Source of the DNA: Climacteris rufus
Lineage: Eukaryota > Chordata > Aves > Passeriformes > Climacteridae
DNA length: 64,000 nt
Direction of reading: 5' to 3'
NCBI GenBank assembly: GCA_013398175.1
Contig: VZRZ01006177.1
Coordinates: 53,268 to 117,267 of the forward strand
The notes beneath the pieces are model-generated. The model searched no databases and was not told the origin of the DNA. It worked only from the letters and a program-made list of their open reading frames with translations. Position numbers and translations under genes: made by a program. Every line of letters begins with the position of its first letter. The first letter of the stretch is position 1. Below, one piece after another: positions 13,000 to 25,300 of this stretch.

Positions 13000-13510
13000 T
13001 GTCACTGAAAACCTGGGAAATAAACTCTCCAACCAGTTCAGTGTTAGGAAGCCAACATTGCTTTATTCAGTGCTGAGATACATGGGGGAACTCTCCACCG
13101 ATCATGCACACCATATATATCCATACATTTTAGTGAACAAAGGAATTCATTTTAGTGAACAAAGGAGTTCATTGTCTACAAGCTACATAGTACTCTTATT
13201 AATTAGTATTCTATCTTCTATTGGTTAATGATTCTTTCACTTCTCATCCTAATTAGTCCACATGCTCAGTTTCTCTCTTCTTTTGAGTCAGTGGGTTTCT
13301 TGGGTTGGTGGTCTGTGGGTCGGTCATCACAGATCCCCCTGCCAGAATTACCTTTTGCCCACCTGAAGCTGACTTCAGCACAATTGCTGAGTTAGTTTCA
13401 TTCATTTCTTTCTTATCTTGGGAGTCCTGCCAGATGTCCTTGTGGACCATAAATCCTGCCATTATGAGTAGTACATTCTTTATCCCAAGTTATGTTAACT
13501 TCCTCCCCCA
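13000..13510 (-). mobile_element. ERV solo LTR (family F), 511 bp, probable 4-bp TSD
   Basis: TG...CA ends (TGTCACTG at 13000, CTCCCCCA ending at 13510) are flanked by GGTC on both sides (12996-12999, 13511-13514). The minus strand has an AATAAA signal at 13072-13077, about 70 bp from the proposed U5 end. A perfect-but-one 22-bp direct repeat lies inside at 13126-13169. A 4-bp duplication alone is weak statistically, so the exact ends are moderately certain. Confidence 0.68.
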
Positions 13511-13514
13511 GGTC

Positions 13515-16204
13515 TGAGGTCACCAAAGCACATCAAGTCCTAAACTTTAATTTGACAGGGACATCATTTGCAGCTTGCTTGTTAGCTGCTATCTGTTTCA
13601 TGGATTAAATATCTTTTTTTCTTGGAAGATACTTCTCAGATAAAATATGCTTTTATTGTACATATTCTATTGGTGAACTTGTACAAAAAGAATATTTAGC
13701 CTGAAAAGATTTTGGTTTTCTGTTCAGTGTGTTAGAAATGACATTGCTTTATGCTGATATCACAGCCAGATAAAGCTAACATGGCAGTCATCTTTACTGT
13801 TACACCTTGGGTATGTAGGCTTTCATATTTCCGCTTCTGGATTGGGACAATTAGAACATTAATGGTTCAGGAATATGCTAGTAAACACATCTTACCTTAA
13901 TAAAATGAGAACTGCATATATGATTTATTAGTAGGTCTTGGTTACACTAGAGATTAAAATTCAGGAAGCTCTGGATAATTACAAGGCTGTACTATGAGAA
14001 ATACTGTGATGCAAACCAATTTTAGGATCCAAAAGATGATATTTCCCTATTACAGGTCTGGTGTCAGCACACAACATGAGGCCACGTTCAGATTCCCACA
14101 AAGGAGCTGGTTCCAAGCAGACCTGAATTAGGATTCAGTACAATGAGAGTTGAGTCTATATCACATATAGATAAGTGCTGGAATAAAAAAAAGGAGACGC
14201 CAAGATATATTTGCAATCAGTTCACAAGGATCATTTGGGTATGCTCATATATCAGAGGTATAGAAGTTCCCAAACCAGAGTAGAGTAGGACTCAGGTTAG
14301 GCAGTGATTAGGAGTAGGAGGGTACCCTACATAAATTTTGCTTACAAGTGTCATATCCATCAGTTCTGAAGTCTGCTGGAATAGTTGTCTAGTCTAGTCA
14401 CGTCCGATTCTTTTGGCATTTCTTCTTCCTCTTCTGACCATGGCATGGGATAGCTATATTTTGGATGTGCAACATCATTTTTCTTAGTAGATAAGCTGGT
14501 AGTTTGCTGTCTGGAATTCCCTGTTATGATGACGTGACTTGTAAATAGTCCTTCCTACCACTTTTTCACTCTCAAGGATCAGTCAGCATACACAAACTCT
14601 GCAGACTTTTGCCTTATGAATTATACTATTTTGAGACTCAAATCAGGGAAAAATAGTTTCTCTGTAAAATTATCATAACTAACAGAAGAAAAATGCAGTT
14701 ATGTATAAGCAGTACTGTTACAGGACAGTACACTGACAATTTTAATTATGCTACTTACAGTATCCATTAATACAGTTTCAATATAACTGAATAATCTGTG
14801 GAGTAGTAAACACAGTTCTGAAAAGTGTTGTATTTCTTCTACTTAGTGTTTCTGCAACACAAGTTCAATTTTTTCCTTAGTAAACAATTTAAAGTAATAG
14901 GGAGTCCACTTGGGATAATGCAGATTTTATCTTTGCTTGCCAAAAAGAAACATAATAATGAATTTTACTTTCACACTCCCAATTAGTCAGGAAAATAAAT
15001 AAAACAAAATTACAATTGCTTAAAATCATTTATTCAGCAAGTGTTAATGTTAGTGTCCTGAGTGACAAAGGTCTTGTGAATAGTTCATTACAATATTAGA
15101 ATATCAGAATAGCTTCTTTTTCCAGATAGATACTTTGCCAATCATCTTAGGCCTTTAATTTAAATTTGGCATCACACAGTGGTACCTTATTTGTTTTGAA
15201 TTGCTGGAGTTAATGAAGAGAAAGAAACAGTTTATTTCAAAATTTTAATTCTATAGTATCTTACTGTACAAGCAGAAGAGGGAAAATCCAAACACAGCTG
15301 TTCCTTCAGTCTTGTATTCATCAAATATTGAGCTTGTATTATATGCAATAGGTTGTGAGATGATGGAATTTTATTTGTCATCAGGAATTTCATGGCTTGA
15401 TATACTTTTTTTTTGATCAACACTGCATGAAAATCATGTTGATGGAATCATTTCCAAGATGTTCCAAAATGACAATGAATAAATCTGTTAAATGTAAGGA
15501 AAAACATCCTGATACTTCAAAATAGGAACCATTGCCTCATGGCGATGTCTGAAAATCTCTGTATTTAACAATCAGTCAAGCTTTCTGCTATGAATACTCT
15601 GATATATTTTTCCCTATTTATATTTAACACCTCAGCCTATATAAGGTAAATTCCATTGGCTTATGGAGCAATGGCTGTCATTAGAGATAAATATTTTGTT
15701 CATCAAAATCAAAATGTATTTGTGTTTGTTTCTCAGTTTAGAAGAAACAGGGATGACAAAAGTCTAGCTCCAAGAGTTGGTGTTTTTTGAGTTCTCTTAC
15801 CCACACAAAACATATAATCTAATAATAATTTTAGGAGTACCTCTCTGCTGGCAGAGTTTTAAGTCCTAGCAGCAGATATTTGTTAGAAAAATAACCATTC
15901 ACAGAAGATATGAATCTACAAAAGTATTTTCTTTGACACTTCCAGAGTTCTGGAATCACATAAATCTGTTTTGTTGTATCGTTAGATAGATTCAATAAAA
16001 AGACAGCAAATTAATGGCCCCAGTGAACAGCATGTATCAGAGTACTGCATTTGCACTGGAAAAGTTAAAAAAACCCCAACAATGATAATAGCCGTGTTGA
16101 ATAAATTAGGCAGGGACAACCACTTGTGATTGGGAAAAAGAAATAATCAGTCTGCCGCTAATAAAGGGCAGGGTTCTGGCACTAGTAGAAAAGGTAAACT
16201 ACAG
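13515..16204. other. No gene or repeat recognised
   Basis: AT-rich; only short incidental frames. Confidence 0.5.
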
Positions 16205-16210
16205 AGCCAG

Positions 16211-16774
16211 TATTGCGGTGCCTCTGGGCGTGACTGAGGACCCAGCCCGGCCCCGCCATGCCGGCGTCGTGGGGGCCGGTCCTCCCCTCCCCTGCAGGAT
16301 GCACCCGGGAGTAGCAAGCCACGTGGCCTCCCCGGCCAGGGTGGCAGGGGCTGTCCCCGCCCAAAAGGACAGCTCACTGGTTCCTGTGCCGGTGTGGACA
16401 GCAGACCCACTGGCCGGTGTCCCTGTCAATCATTGTAATCCTCTGCAGCAATTGGCTCTCTCCCCACTGCCCTTCCCTCGCCTCTGTACTATAACAGATG
16501 CCCCTGACCTCCGTTTTGGTTGTCTTTACCACACCCCCTGATGCTCCAGTAATAAAGCCTTGCTGGTGATAAGTGGAAAAGAACCCTTTCTCGCATCTGT
16601 ACTTCCCTGCTTAAGTTAAACCGCTGTGTGTGAACTAAGCCTAAACTCTGCGTGAGCTCTGATGCTCGGCTCGATTCTGTTCAATCAGAGACTGGGTGAA
16701 GCCGAAGTCACTTTCTTCAGGACACGAAACTGCTGCTAAAGGCTCCGAGTTACTCAAGCTATCTACCCGCGGCA
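16211..16774 (+). mobile_element. ERV solo LTR (family A copy 1), 564 bp, 6-bp TSD
   Basis: Bounded by the exact duplication AGCCAG (16205-16210 and 16775-16780). It opens TATTGCGGTGCCTCTGGG and closes CTACCCGCGGCA. The first dinucleotide is TA where the family has TG, a single transition. A polyadenylation signal AATAAA lies at 16551-16556. The U3 part is GC- and CpG-rich, unlike the flanks. Related copies are at 27697-28272 (plus) and 41287-41836 (minus). Confidence 0.92.
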
Positions 16775-16780
16775 AGCCAG

Positions 16781-18810
16781 AGGTTCTCTTTTGCTTTGTT
16801 TTGTTTCAGGCTGTCATGAAATAAGTTTTTCTCTTGAGGTTTGTGCTGGAATGCTTCATTTCCATTTTTGTTTAAAAATACTGTAAAGAGGATTTGGAAG
16901 CTGATCTCCCACTATTCAGGGAAAGAAAACACCCACAAGGTTATGGACTTCTCTAAGTTTTTGTGGGAAGTTTCAAAATGTCTTTTATTCTAATAAAGAC
17001 AAAAGTATATTTCATGTTTAAAACATCTGAAGATTTAAGCCATTTCCTGATCATTTGAAGTTCAGTGAGCGGTAGCAGGCTAAAAGCCTTTAGAGAATGG
17101 TAGGATATGAAAGTATGAGAAATGGGGAAGGGAATCATCTTGCCAAAAAAAGTTTTCTGTGCACCTGCCTGAGCAGATAACTAGGAAGATTTGAAGGGTT
17201 TGCAATGCTTGCAGCTGTGTTTGTTCTGAGGTAAAAAGGGACAAATAGGAAAATGAGACAATGTTTTTTAAAGTAAAAAAATCTCTACAAAAACTATTTT
17301 TAAAAATTGTATCAACAAATAAGTGATAAAAACACAGCTAGAAGTAACTATTGGCAGGGATAGGCTGCACAGACTGAATTATGTACCATTCCTTATTTAG
17401 AAAAAACTGTACGTGAAAGAGGAAGAAATCTTTGGTATTACACATGACAATTGCAAAATATTTGTTGTGGAAAGATCTGAAAAAACCGATTTTTTAAAAT
17501 TATTATTTACTTTCGTACTATAAAGATAAAGTCTGGGAGAATCAGATATTTAGATCACCTACAAGCAGGTTTTGAAAACAGTTTTAGAAACATCCCAGCA
17601 TGGTCCTGAGAAATAAAGTTTGAGCCATAATGGTGACTGGGAAATTCTATTTCAACTTTTTGTGAATATAAAAAACTCCTTTTTTTAAATTCCAAAAAAT
17701 GGAAATTGAAAGTAAAAGTTTAGTTTGTTTTGTGTGGGTTTTTAAAATTGAAAACCTATTTTTAATTTAAAAGATTGAAAAGAAAGAAAAAAGTGTGTAT
17801 AACTAAAACACTATGTATGTAATGGGACTGTAAATTCCCTTTTCATTTTTTAGCTAAATTTTCATTTCTTCTTGTGTATCAACATCTCCTTCCTTAATGC
17901 TATGCATTCTAAATGCTCTGATTGGAAATATGGGATATATATCACATAATATGTATAAATCTCTGAAGAGCTGAAGATGATGTACAAGACAATCAATTGA
18001 TCTGAAAGAAGGTGAAATTAAAGCAATGTCTGAATAATATATAATTTTTTAAATTTGTTTATGTTCTAAGTGACAGCTAAGAATTCAAGACATAAATAGG
18101 ATCTCATCTGTTCATCTCTTTCTATATTATGGCTTCACACTTTCTGTAACTCTTCCTTTCTTCAGACAAAGTGTTTTGTGATCAGGACATTTCACTTGTT
18201 TCTTTGCATCAAATCAAGAGTACACATAATATGAGAGTACCTCAATTGTAAATGGAGCCTTTAACTTTTAAAAAATTCTGTTGTTCTTAGATAACTTTAA
18301 TTTATAAGGACAGTATAATTATCTGACATATCTTTGGATTTGTCAAAAGTTTTCACACTTTATAGCTTGTATAGTTTAGATAAAACTGAGATGTAGTCCA
18401 TGGACCATTCCTGATAGTCTATATTTCTTCAGCTGCCTGAAATTGAAACCCAAGAAAATTTGCTGGCAGAGATGTTGGCCATTCCGTGTCCAGTTAACAT
18501 TAATACTTGGTATTGAGCTTGGGTACATTTAATTTATTTTGCATATAGATGTAAATAATCAAACCCATACATACTTATATATTAAAAATAACCTAGTACA
18601 TGGCCACCTGAAATGGAAGAACTCTGACAGTGATTTAACCTGCATCTGAGCCTCATGACATCTTTAACACATCCTTCCTCAGCATCTTCCTGTTAGATAT
18701 GGAGGTATTATTAGCCCATGTCTACAAACTGAATATAGAGAAATTCTGATTGTGAACATATCTGCTAAAGGTATCATATGTTTGGTCTATAAAGCCGAGC
18801 ACAGATACCT
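16781..18810. other. No gene or repeat recognised
   Basis: AT-rich, no assignable element. Confidence 0.5.
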
Positions 18811-18859
18811 CTTTTTTTTTTTTTTTNAGAAAAATTACTTTTTTTTTTTTTTTTTTTTA
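18811..18859. repeat. Double poly(T) tract with an ambiguous base
   Basis: Two long T runs (about T15 and T19) are separated by NAGAAAAATTAC, with a single N at 18827. The N suggests that sequencing failed to resolve the homopolymer, so the run lengths are unreliable. Confidence 0.9.
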
Positions 18860-19320
18860 ATTGCAGTATGGATAGAGAAGCTTAGGTGTCTGTCACTGTC
18901 TGTTTCTCCCAGAATTTTGCTATCAAAGAAATATGAAATCTGAGCAAGTTATTCCATATACTAAGTACTATTCAGAAAGGAGCACTTGGAAGCATTTGTA
19001 ATGCATATGAACAACTCTAAACACAACACATGTGAACATTTAAACTTTATTAAATTAAATTTATAGGCTAAACAGTTCTAGATTTGATGATCTTATTAAT
19101 ATGTATACATATGTATGCTCCTTCTTATCACTCCCTTTTTAAAAACAGAGGGGCAATATGAGAAGCACCTATTTTGCTAAACATAAGTAGAATACAGGAG
19201 AAAATAACATTTTTCATTTAATTAAAAAAAATCCTAAAAGAAAACAACTGTAAAGTCATCATCTGTATTTTTCTGCTTTTCAGGATGTTACTATTTGCTT
19301 TTTAAACATCAGAATCCAGC
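18860..19320. other. No gene or repeat recognised
   Basis: AT-rich; nothing seen. Confidence 0.5.
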
Positions 19321-19799
19321 AGTAAGGTAGAGATAATTACTATCACACTACAGAAGGAACGGTTACTTTACAGGATTAAGACAATCACAGAGAACAATAG
19401 CAAGAATACCAGAAATCTTTGTTAATGTGAATATATTATATATAAGTATGGCAAACCACAACAATTTAGAAGCAGTGTAATACTTCATATTAATAATTAA
19501 GACACAGGTTGTTGAGTCATTTGAATTGAGCAAACCATTGACAAGTTGTTGTTCAGTGAACAGGAAAGAGAGTGAATAGTTTCTGTTCTGACCTTTTACA
19601 GGAGGAAGTCTAAAACCGAAAGGAAGAAGAGGAAATTCTTTGCATATTTTGTACCACATTATATTTTGTTGTTTTATTTGTAGGAATAATTGCAGCTTTG
19701 GTATATGTGTGTTGTCCTTTTTATACATGTGTCTATGTGTGTCCACTAGGAAGCCAATATCAGGGAATGCAAGTAAGGTAGAGATAATTACTATCACAC
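19321..19799 (+). repeat. 28-bp exact direct repeats bounding a 423-bp segment
   Basis: The same 28 bases (beginning AGTAAGGTAGAGATAATTAC) occur at 19321-19348 and 19772-19799. The sequence between them has no terminal inverted repeat, no A-tail and no CR1 or LTR signature. Flanking bases outside the repeats differ. This could be a long target-site duplication around an unknown insertion, or a small copied segment. A 146-codon minus-strand frame fills most of the interval but resembles no protein I know. Confidence 0.9.
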
Positions 19800-22700
19800 C
19801 CATATCATCTCTATCCTATACAGAAACCGTTCTGTGTCTTTATAATCTATGTCTCAGCTTTGACATTAGGGGAAAGTATTTAAAAAGGAAGGAGTTCAGA
19901 ACCACTTTCATATTCAAGGTGTGAAGGCACCGATTAAACACAGATGAAAGAGAAATAAATTACAATGGATGATGATTAGGCATACAGTATAAAAAGAAAA
20001 TTTACTTAGGGAAAAAGTGTTAAGTAGCGTTCATGTTGTGGAATACCCAAGCATGAAACATTCTATCCTTCATGCTATGAAAATAAAAACACAAAAAATT
20101 TGGAAAATTTATAACAATGCAAGTCATAATTCTACAAACCTTTTAGTGGTTCTCCTTATATCAGCAGAGTAGGGCCTAAGATTTTAGTAAAACCCACAGA
20201 TCTGTCAATCGATTTATGCAAACCCCAGTTTTGAAAATGACCTTATACCTTTACACTTGTCCCCTAGTGGTTAAATGCTAAAAACTGCCTTTGAAATGGA
20301 GGGCCCATTGCCTATCAGTTGAGGGAAAATCTGAGGTTGTAGAATGCCCCTGGTTGCCATACTAAGTAGGATTTCATAATATGCATTTTGCGTATTAGAA
20401 TAACATAGTAGCGTTTCAGGGTCAGGATACATGTAACATATCACACCCAGAAGTCAATGTCTTTCTGAACTCTGGGGAGATCACCATACCTGGGATACCT
20501 ACGGCAGGTATGCGATTACCAGGGATGTACTGAATTCCAAAATCCATAACTAATAGGGCTCTTTGACAATCTTTCCCTTTTGAACCCATTTCTCACCCAC
20601 TAAGACAACCGGATTATTACAAAACACTATATATGCTAAAAGTTAATTTTTCATGGCAGGAACATTAACTATAAACTCTTCCAGCTATGTGTGGATGTGA
20701 TCCAGAGAGAACCCTATTTTAAAGCTTTTTAAGTACATGAACACCCCCTCAACAAACCCGTTCACACTTGTCCACACAAGTCAAACAAGTGTCAAAAAAT
20801 GGCTTTTACAAATCTGTTGGCATTAGGTAAACAGCCTGCCTATTGCACTGTGAAATACTCTTCTGGGCTCCTGGTGTCTAGGCTGTTTGAAATTTTCCTG
20901 GCCTCCCATCTCTACATTTAGCAAATGTGGCTGGTTTAGCTATGGTTTATAGGTATAGCCTCTATATTGACAAGAACTTGTGGATATACTATTTATTAAA
21001 ATGTACAAACACATTATTAAGGAGAAAGAAAAAAAATAAATTAAGCAAATATTCACTCATCTCCTCAAAAGGAAAGAAGTTGGTACAATGAAAATATTTT
21101 CTACATGCTTTCTTATTGATTGTCATATATGCTTTGCAATGTGCAAAGCTGACTATTCTTTACATTCAATCTACCTGATAATTTGCATTTAAACATGACC
21201 ACTCAAATGATCTATTAGGGGTGAGAAAAAATTTGCAAATATGTTTCATAGCTCTGCTTTTCTGTTCAAGATGAACAGAAAATAACCCAACAAAGCATTT
21301 TTGCTGTGATTACTTCAGATCCTGGAGATGCATACTACATTTGTAAGTCCTCTCTTACATCAGAATGACAAGCTACTGAAAAGTTCTGTTGTGTTGCCTT
21401 AAAGATATTTCAATGCAGTCATTCTGTGGTTAAATAAGATTTCAGAAATATTACATCTAATGTTAGAAAATAATTTTCAAGGCCATACTGGCTCATACTG
21501 AACTATCTGCCCCACAGTGAAAATCTGGGATGTCTTGATTTTCTCTTCAACCAGAATTGGTTCTGTGAAAATGTGGCTACTTTCATCTAGCGTTGAAAGA
21601 AACCAGAAAGGGAAAAGATTAAGTGGCAAATATTAACTGTCATGCATTAAAAGGGATATACACTGCTGAAGCACCTGTAAGTAGGATGTATGATACTGTG
21701 AAATTACTGCCTTACTGCTTTACTGTTGATTGAACAATGAATTTTCTTATTCGACTGACAGATTTATTTCATGTGATTAATTATAATAAAAATAATTATT
21801 TCTTAAAGTAAAATTAGAATGAGAGAATGCATATCATGCTAATTTTAAAATATGCTTACAAAAACAAAGGGAAATCTATTCAGATCAAGCAAAGGTATAC
21901 ATTAAGGATATTTAATTGAAATCTCTATATCTGACTGTAAGTATTCTTGAGTAACACTTCTTGCTTTTTATAATATACAAACCAAAAAGTTCAATGTTAT
22001 GGTTAATGTCTCCAATACAGGAATCCTAAGTGTACAGAGTACCTTGTCAGTTTTGCTAATGTAGTAAATGAGGACAGGTTTTCACCATTTAGACTTCCCT
22101 TGAGAAGATGCCCTTTGGAAATTAGAAGTAGCTACTACCTAAACCATGTAACCAATTCTGATAAGGACCACTAATAAAGGACTGTGCTAATCATCTAGTA
22201 GTTATGTCAATTTAATGACTTTGTACACAACATATGCATATCTAGATTATCCTTAGAAAAGAATAGTTAAAGCCTACATAATGCTGAATGTCACATCCTA
22301 TCAGAAGAGAGTTGTGTATTCTTAGAATCATATATTCCTGAGCATGATTGAATGCTGAATGAATAAGACAACTGTCTTTTTAAACCCTGAACAAGAGATA
22401 ATTTTTACAAATCTGTGGTCTGAAGGTGGATAGAGACATCCCTGAAATATTTCTTGATGCATTTTTGTATCTAGAGATCTGAGTGTGATTTATTTGATTT
22501 TGAATCTACTTTTTTAAAATGTTTTAAAACATGCAAAAACATATTGAGAAAAGGGATAGTTCTTTGTTTATTCCGTATTTATTGTTTTGTGACATTCAGT
22601 AATAAATTCAAGTAAGTCTTCCCTGATGACAGTCTGGATACTGAATTAACATCTGTAGACCTTACTTATTTGTTACAGAATATTGCAATATTTAAAAAAT

Positions 22701-23161
22701 CAGTGCATCTTTATCTTTTCCTGGGTCATCTCTTTGTTTTAAAGAATGTGTTTCTCTGCTTGCACGGCTTTCAGGAGGTATATCTTCCTCTTTTCCCTGC
22801 CAGTACTTTGGAAGGGTGACGATTAAAAGTTACAGTTGCGTATCCGGCTAAAGTTTAATTATTGCAAAAACTCATGAGAAGGAATGGCCTCTAGGGGAAT
22901 ATCACATGTACAGCTCAATAATTCTAATCAATCTAATTAAACTTCTGTGAAATAAGCATTTTTAAAAGATTTCCAGAGGTCCAGTAAGTTTGTCTTATTG
23001 TTTAGTGTTGCAGGCTCTGTCTTTAATCAGGGAAGGTTTCTTAAATGTTGCAATGAATAATGCATTAGATTTGAATGGAAAAGTCCTTGCATAAAACCAC
23101 TGCAAAGGCATAGTAGAGAATACTTTCCTTTTGAGAGCAGACTTGTTGATATAATTTCCTG
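19800..23161. other. No recognised element; includes a slightly less AT-rich patch near 20.15-20.95 kb
   Basis: Mostly AT-rich. Around 20150-20950 composition shifts and short open runs read across a few stop codons in the plus frame from about 20416, but no family could be named. Confidence 0.4.
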
Positions 23162-23167
23162 GTGTCT

Positions 23168-23603
23168 TGTGATGGGTTGACCCTGGCTGGACACCAGGTG
23201 TCTATCATTTCCCTCCTTAGCTGGAAGAGAGAAAATATAAGGACAGTCTCATCGGTCGACATAAAGACAGGGAGAGATCATTCACCAGTTTTTGTCATGG
23301 GCAAAACAGACTCATCTTGGGGAAAAAGAATTTTATATATTACGAATCAAATCAGAGTTGGGTAATGAGAAATAAAACATAATCTTAAATAAAACCAATA
23401 AACACCTTCCCTCCACCCCTCCCTTCTTCCAGTGCTCAACTTCATTTCCAAATTCTCTACCTACTTTACCCCAGCACCCAGGGACAGAAATGGAGGTTGG
23501 GGTCAGTATGCTACACGTTGTGTCTGCTGCTTCTTCCAGCTTAGGGAGGTACTCTTTATATTCTTCCCCTGCTCCAGTATGGGGTGTGCATGGGGTCACA
23601 AGT
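23168..23603 (-). mobile_element. ERV LTR fragment (family C), left inverted arm
   Basis: Opens outward with TGTGATGGGTTGACCCTGGC and runs about 436 bp before stopping abruptly at the CR1 tail at 23604. The first 280 bp match the reverse complement of 25316-25595, roughly three-quarters identical by eye with indels. The end also resembles the start of the full-length copy at 35769. Orientation is taken from that copy and is uncertain. The outer flanks of the two arms do not match each other as a target duplication. Confidence 0.8.
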
Positions 23604-23808
23604 CACAGAATCATTACAGAATCACAGCATGGTTTGGGTTGGAAGGAATCTTAAAGATCATGTAGTTTCAGCCACTGCTCCAGTCCTCTGATGATCTTTG
23701 TGGTCTCCTCTGGACCTTCTTTTAACAGGTCCATGTCTTGTGCTGAGGACCCCAAACCTGGACATAGTATTCCAGGTTTTCTCACAAAAACAGAGTAGAG
23801 GGAGAGAA

Positions 23809-24111
23809 TCACCCTTTGATGCAGCCCAGGGCCCTCTTGATCGATAGAACACATTTTTGTCTCAGGTTCAGCTTTTTACCCAAGAAAACCTGTAAGTCCT
23901 TCTTGGCAGGGCTGCTCTCATTGAATTCTCCCAATGTGTACTCATGTCTGGATTTGCCCTGGCCCATGCACAGAACTTTGCACTTGGACTTGTTGAACTT
24001 CATGAGGTTCTCATGGGCCCAATTTTCAAGCTTTTTGAAGTCCCCTGGCATGTCATCCCATTCTTCTGTTGTGTCAATTGTGCTGCTTATCTTTGTGTCA
24101 TCTGCAAACAT
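23809..24111 (-). pseudogene. CR1 reverse transcriptase fragment (palm/thumb, FADD motif)
   Basis: A 100-residue open stretch beginning at the catalytic motif, MFADDTKIS, with the paired aspartates used by reverse transcriptases. It continues through WAHENLMKFNKSKC and SPAKKDLQVFLG to IKRALGCIKG, the known order at the C-terminal side of the CR1 ORF2 polymerase. It lacks the endonuclease domain and the N-terminal polymerase. The first methionine is internal to the domain and is not a true start. It is a decayed fragment of the enclosing CR1. Confidence 0.9.
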
Positions 24112-24703
24112 GCTTAGGGTGCACTTGATCTAATGGGCTGTCATTGATAGAGATTTTAAAGAGCACCGGACTGAAGACAGAACCCTAATGAACACCACTC
24201 ATCACCAGCATCCACCTGGACATAGAACCATTGACCACAACTCTCTGGCTGTGTCCACCCAGCCAGTTCACTGACTAAGCCACTGAATAGTCCACCCTTC
24301 AAATCTATGTCTTTCCAATTTGGAGATAAGGATATTGTGTGGGACACTGTCAAAGCAGAAATCTAGGTAGACGACATCCGTCAGTTTTCCCATTTTTGAC
24401 CATTGCAGTCAGTCCATCATAGAAGGCTGCCAGTTTGGTCAGGAACAATTTGCCCTTAGTGAATCCATGCTGGCTACCTCAGATCACCTACTTGTCTTGT
24501 GTGAGCCTTAACATTGCTTCTATGAGGATCTGCTTCACGAACTCCCCAGGGAAAAAGGTGGGGTTTACAAATCTGTAGTTCCCTGGATCTTCCTTTGTTG
24601 CCTTTTTAGAATCAGAGTAATGTTTCCTTTTTTCCTGTCACCAGGGACTTTGTCTGACTGTCATGAATTTTCAAATACAATGGAGAGTGACTTGGCAATT
24701 ATA

Positions 24704-24934
24704 TCAACCAGTTCCCTCATCAGCCAGGACCCTGGGATGCATCTCATCAGTCCCCATAGACTTGTGGCTATTCACTTTCATCAAGAGGTCCCAAACCTGT
24801 TCTTTGCTTGCAGTGGCAGGAACCTTGCTTCCCCAGCTCCCACCAAGAGATTCCAGTACTTGAGAGACGTAGGAAATCTGACTGCCACTGACGACTGAGG
24901 TGAAGAACTCAATGAGTGCCTCAGCCTTCTCCAT
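24704..24934 (-). pseudogene. CR1 reverse transcriptase fragment (fingers)
   Basis: A 76-residue open stretch ending VNSHKSMGTDEMHPRVLADE. This matches the conserved K-S/P-x-G-x-D-x-hydrophobic block near the start of non-LTR polymerase domains, preceded by a KAEALIEFFTSVV block. It lies upstream, in the minus-strand sense, of the FADD fragment at 23809-24111 but is not in one continuous frame with it. It is a dead remnant of the same insertion. Confidence 0.88.
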
Positions 24935-25300
24935 ATCTGTAATTACCAGTTCTTCCTTCTCACTTATTGTGTGGGTTCACTCTTTCACTCTACTTGGATT
25001 TTCCTTGGGCTTTTTCTTTCTGACCTATATACTTAGAGAATCCCTTCTTGTTATTCTTCACATTCCTTAACAAATTCCTCTCCAATGGTGCCTTAGCTTT
25101 CCTGATCCCATACCTACGTATTCAAACTGTATTCCTGTTCTTTTCCGAAGTCACCTATCCCTGCTTCCACTGGCCATGTATCTCCTTCTTGTTCCTCTGT
25201 GTGAGAAGCAGATCCTTGCTCAGCCATGTCACATTCTGACCTGCCTTGTCTTACTTTCTAAACATTGAGATGAAGAGCTCCTGTGCTCCAAGAAAAATGG

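Larger units (their letters stand above)
23604..25300 (-). mobile_element. CR1 LINE, about 1.7 kb, 5'-truncated
   Basis: The 3' end lies at 23604 (CACAGAATCATTACAGAATC on the plus strand). The 3' untranslated region is shortened by an internal deletion near 23670. Minus-strand frames then give the end of the CR1 reverse transcriptase. The palm motif FADDT lies at about 24096-24110, and an AHENLMKFNKSKCKVL block follows. Farther upstream an HKSMGTDEMHPRVL block lies inside 24704-24934, the region before the catalytic aspartates. Stops and frame changes separate the pieces, so no active enzyme can be made. The 5' end abuts an LTR fragment at about 25301. Confidence 0.93.

Noticed and set aside
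11998..13510. Families B and F as paired LTRs of one element
   Set aside because: Their sequences and duplications differ (6 bp CACAGT versus 4 bp GGTC).
19363..19803. 146-codon minus-strand frame
   Set aside because: Low-complexity AT-rich composition, no known domain, and its end falls inside the 28-bp repeat; likely chance.
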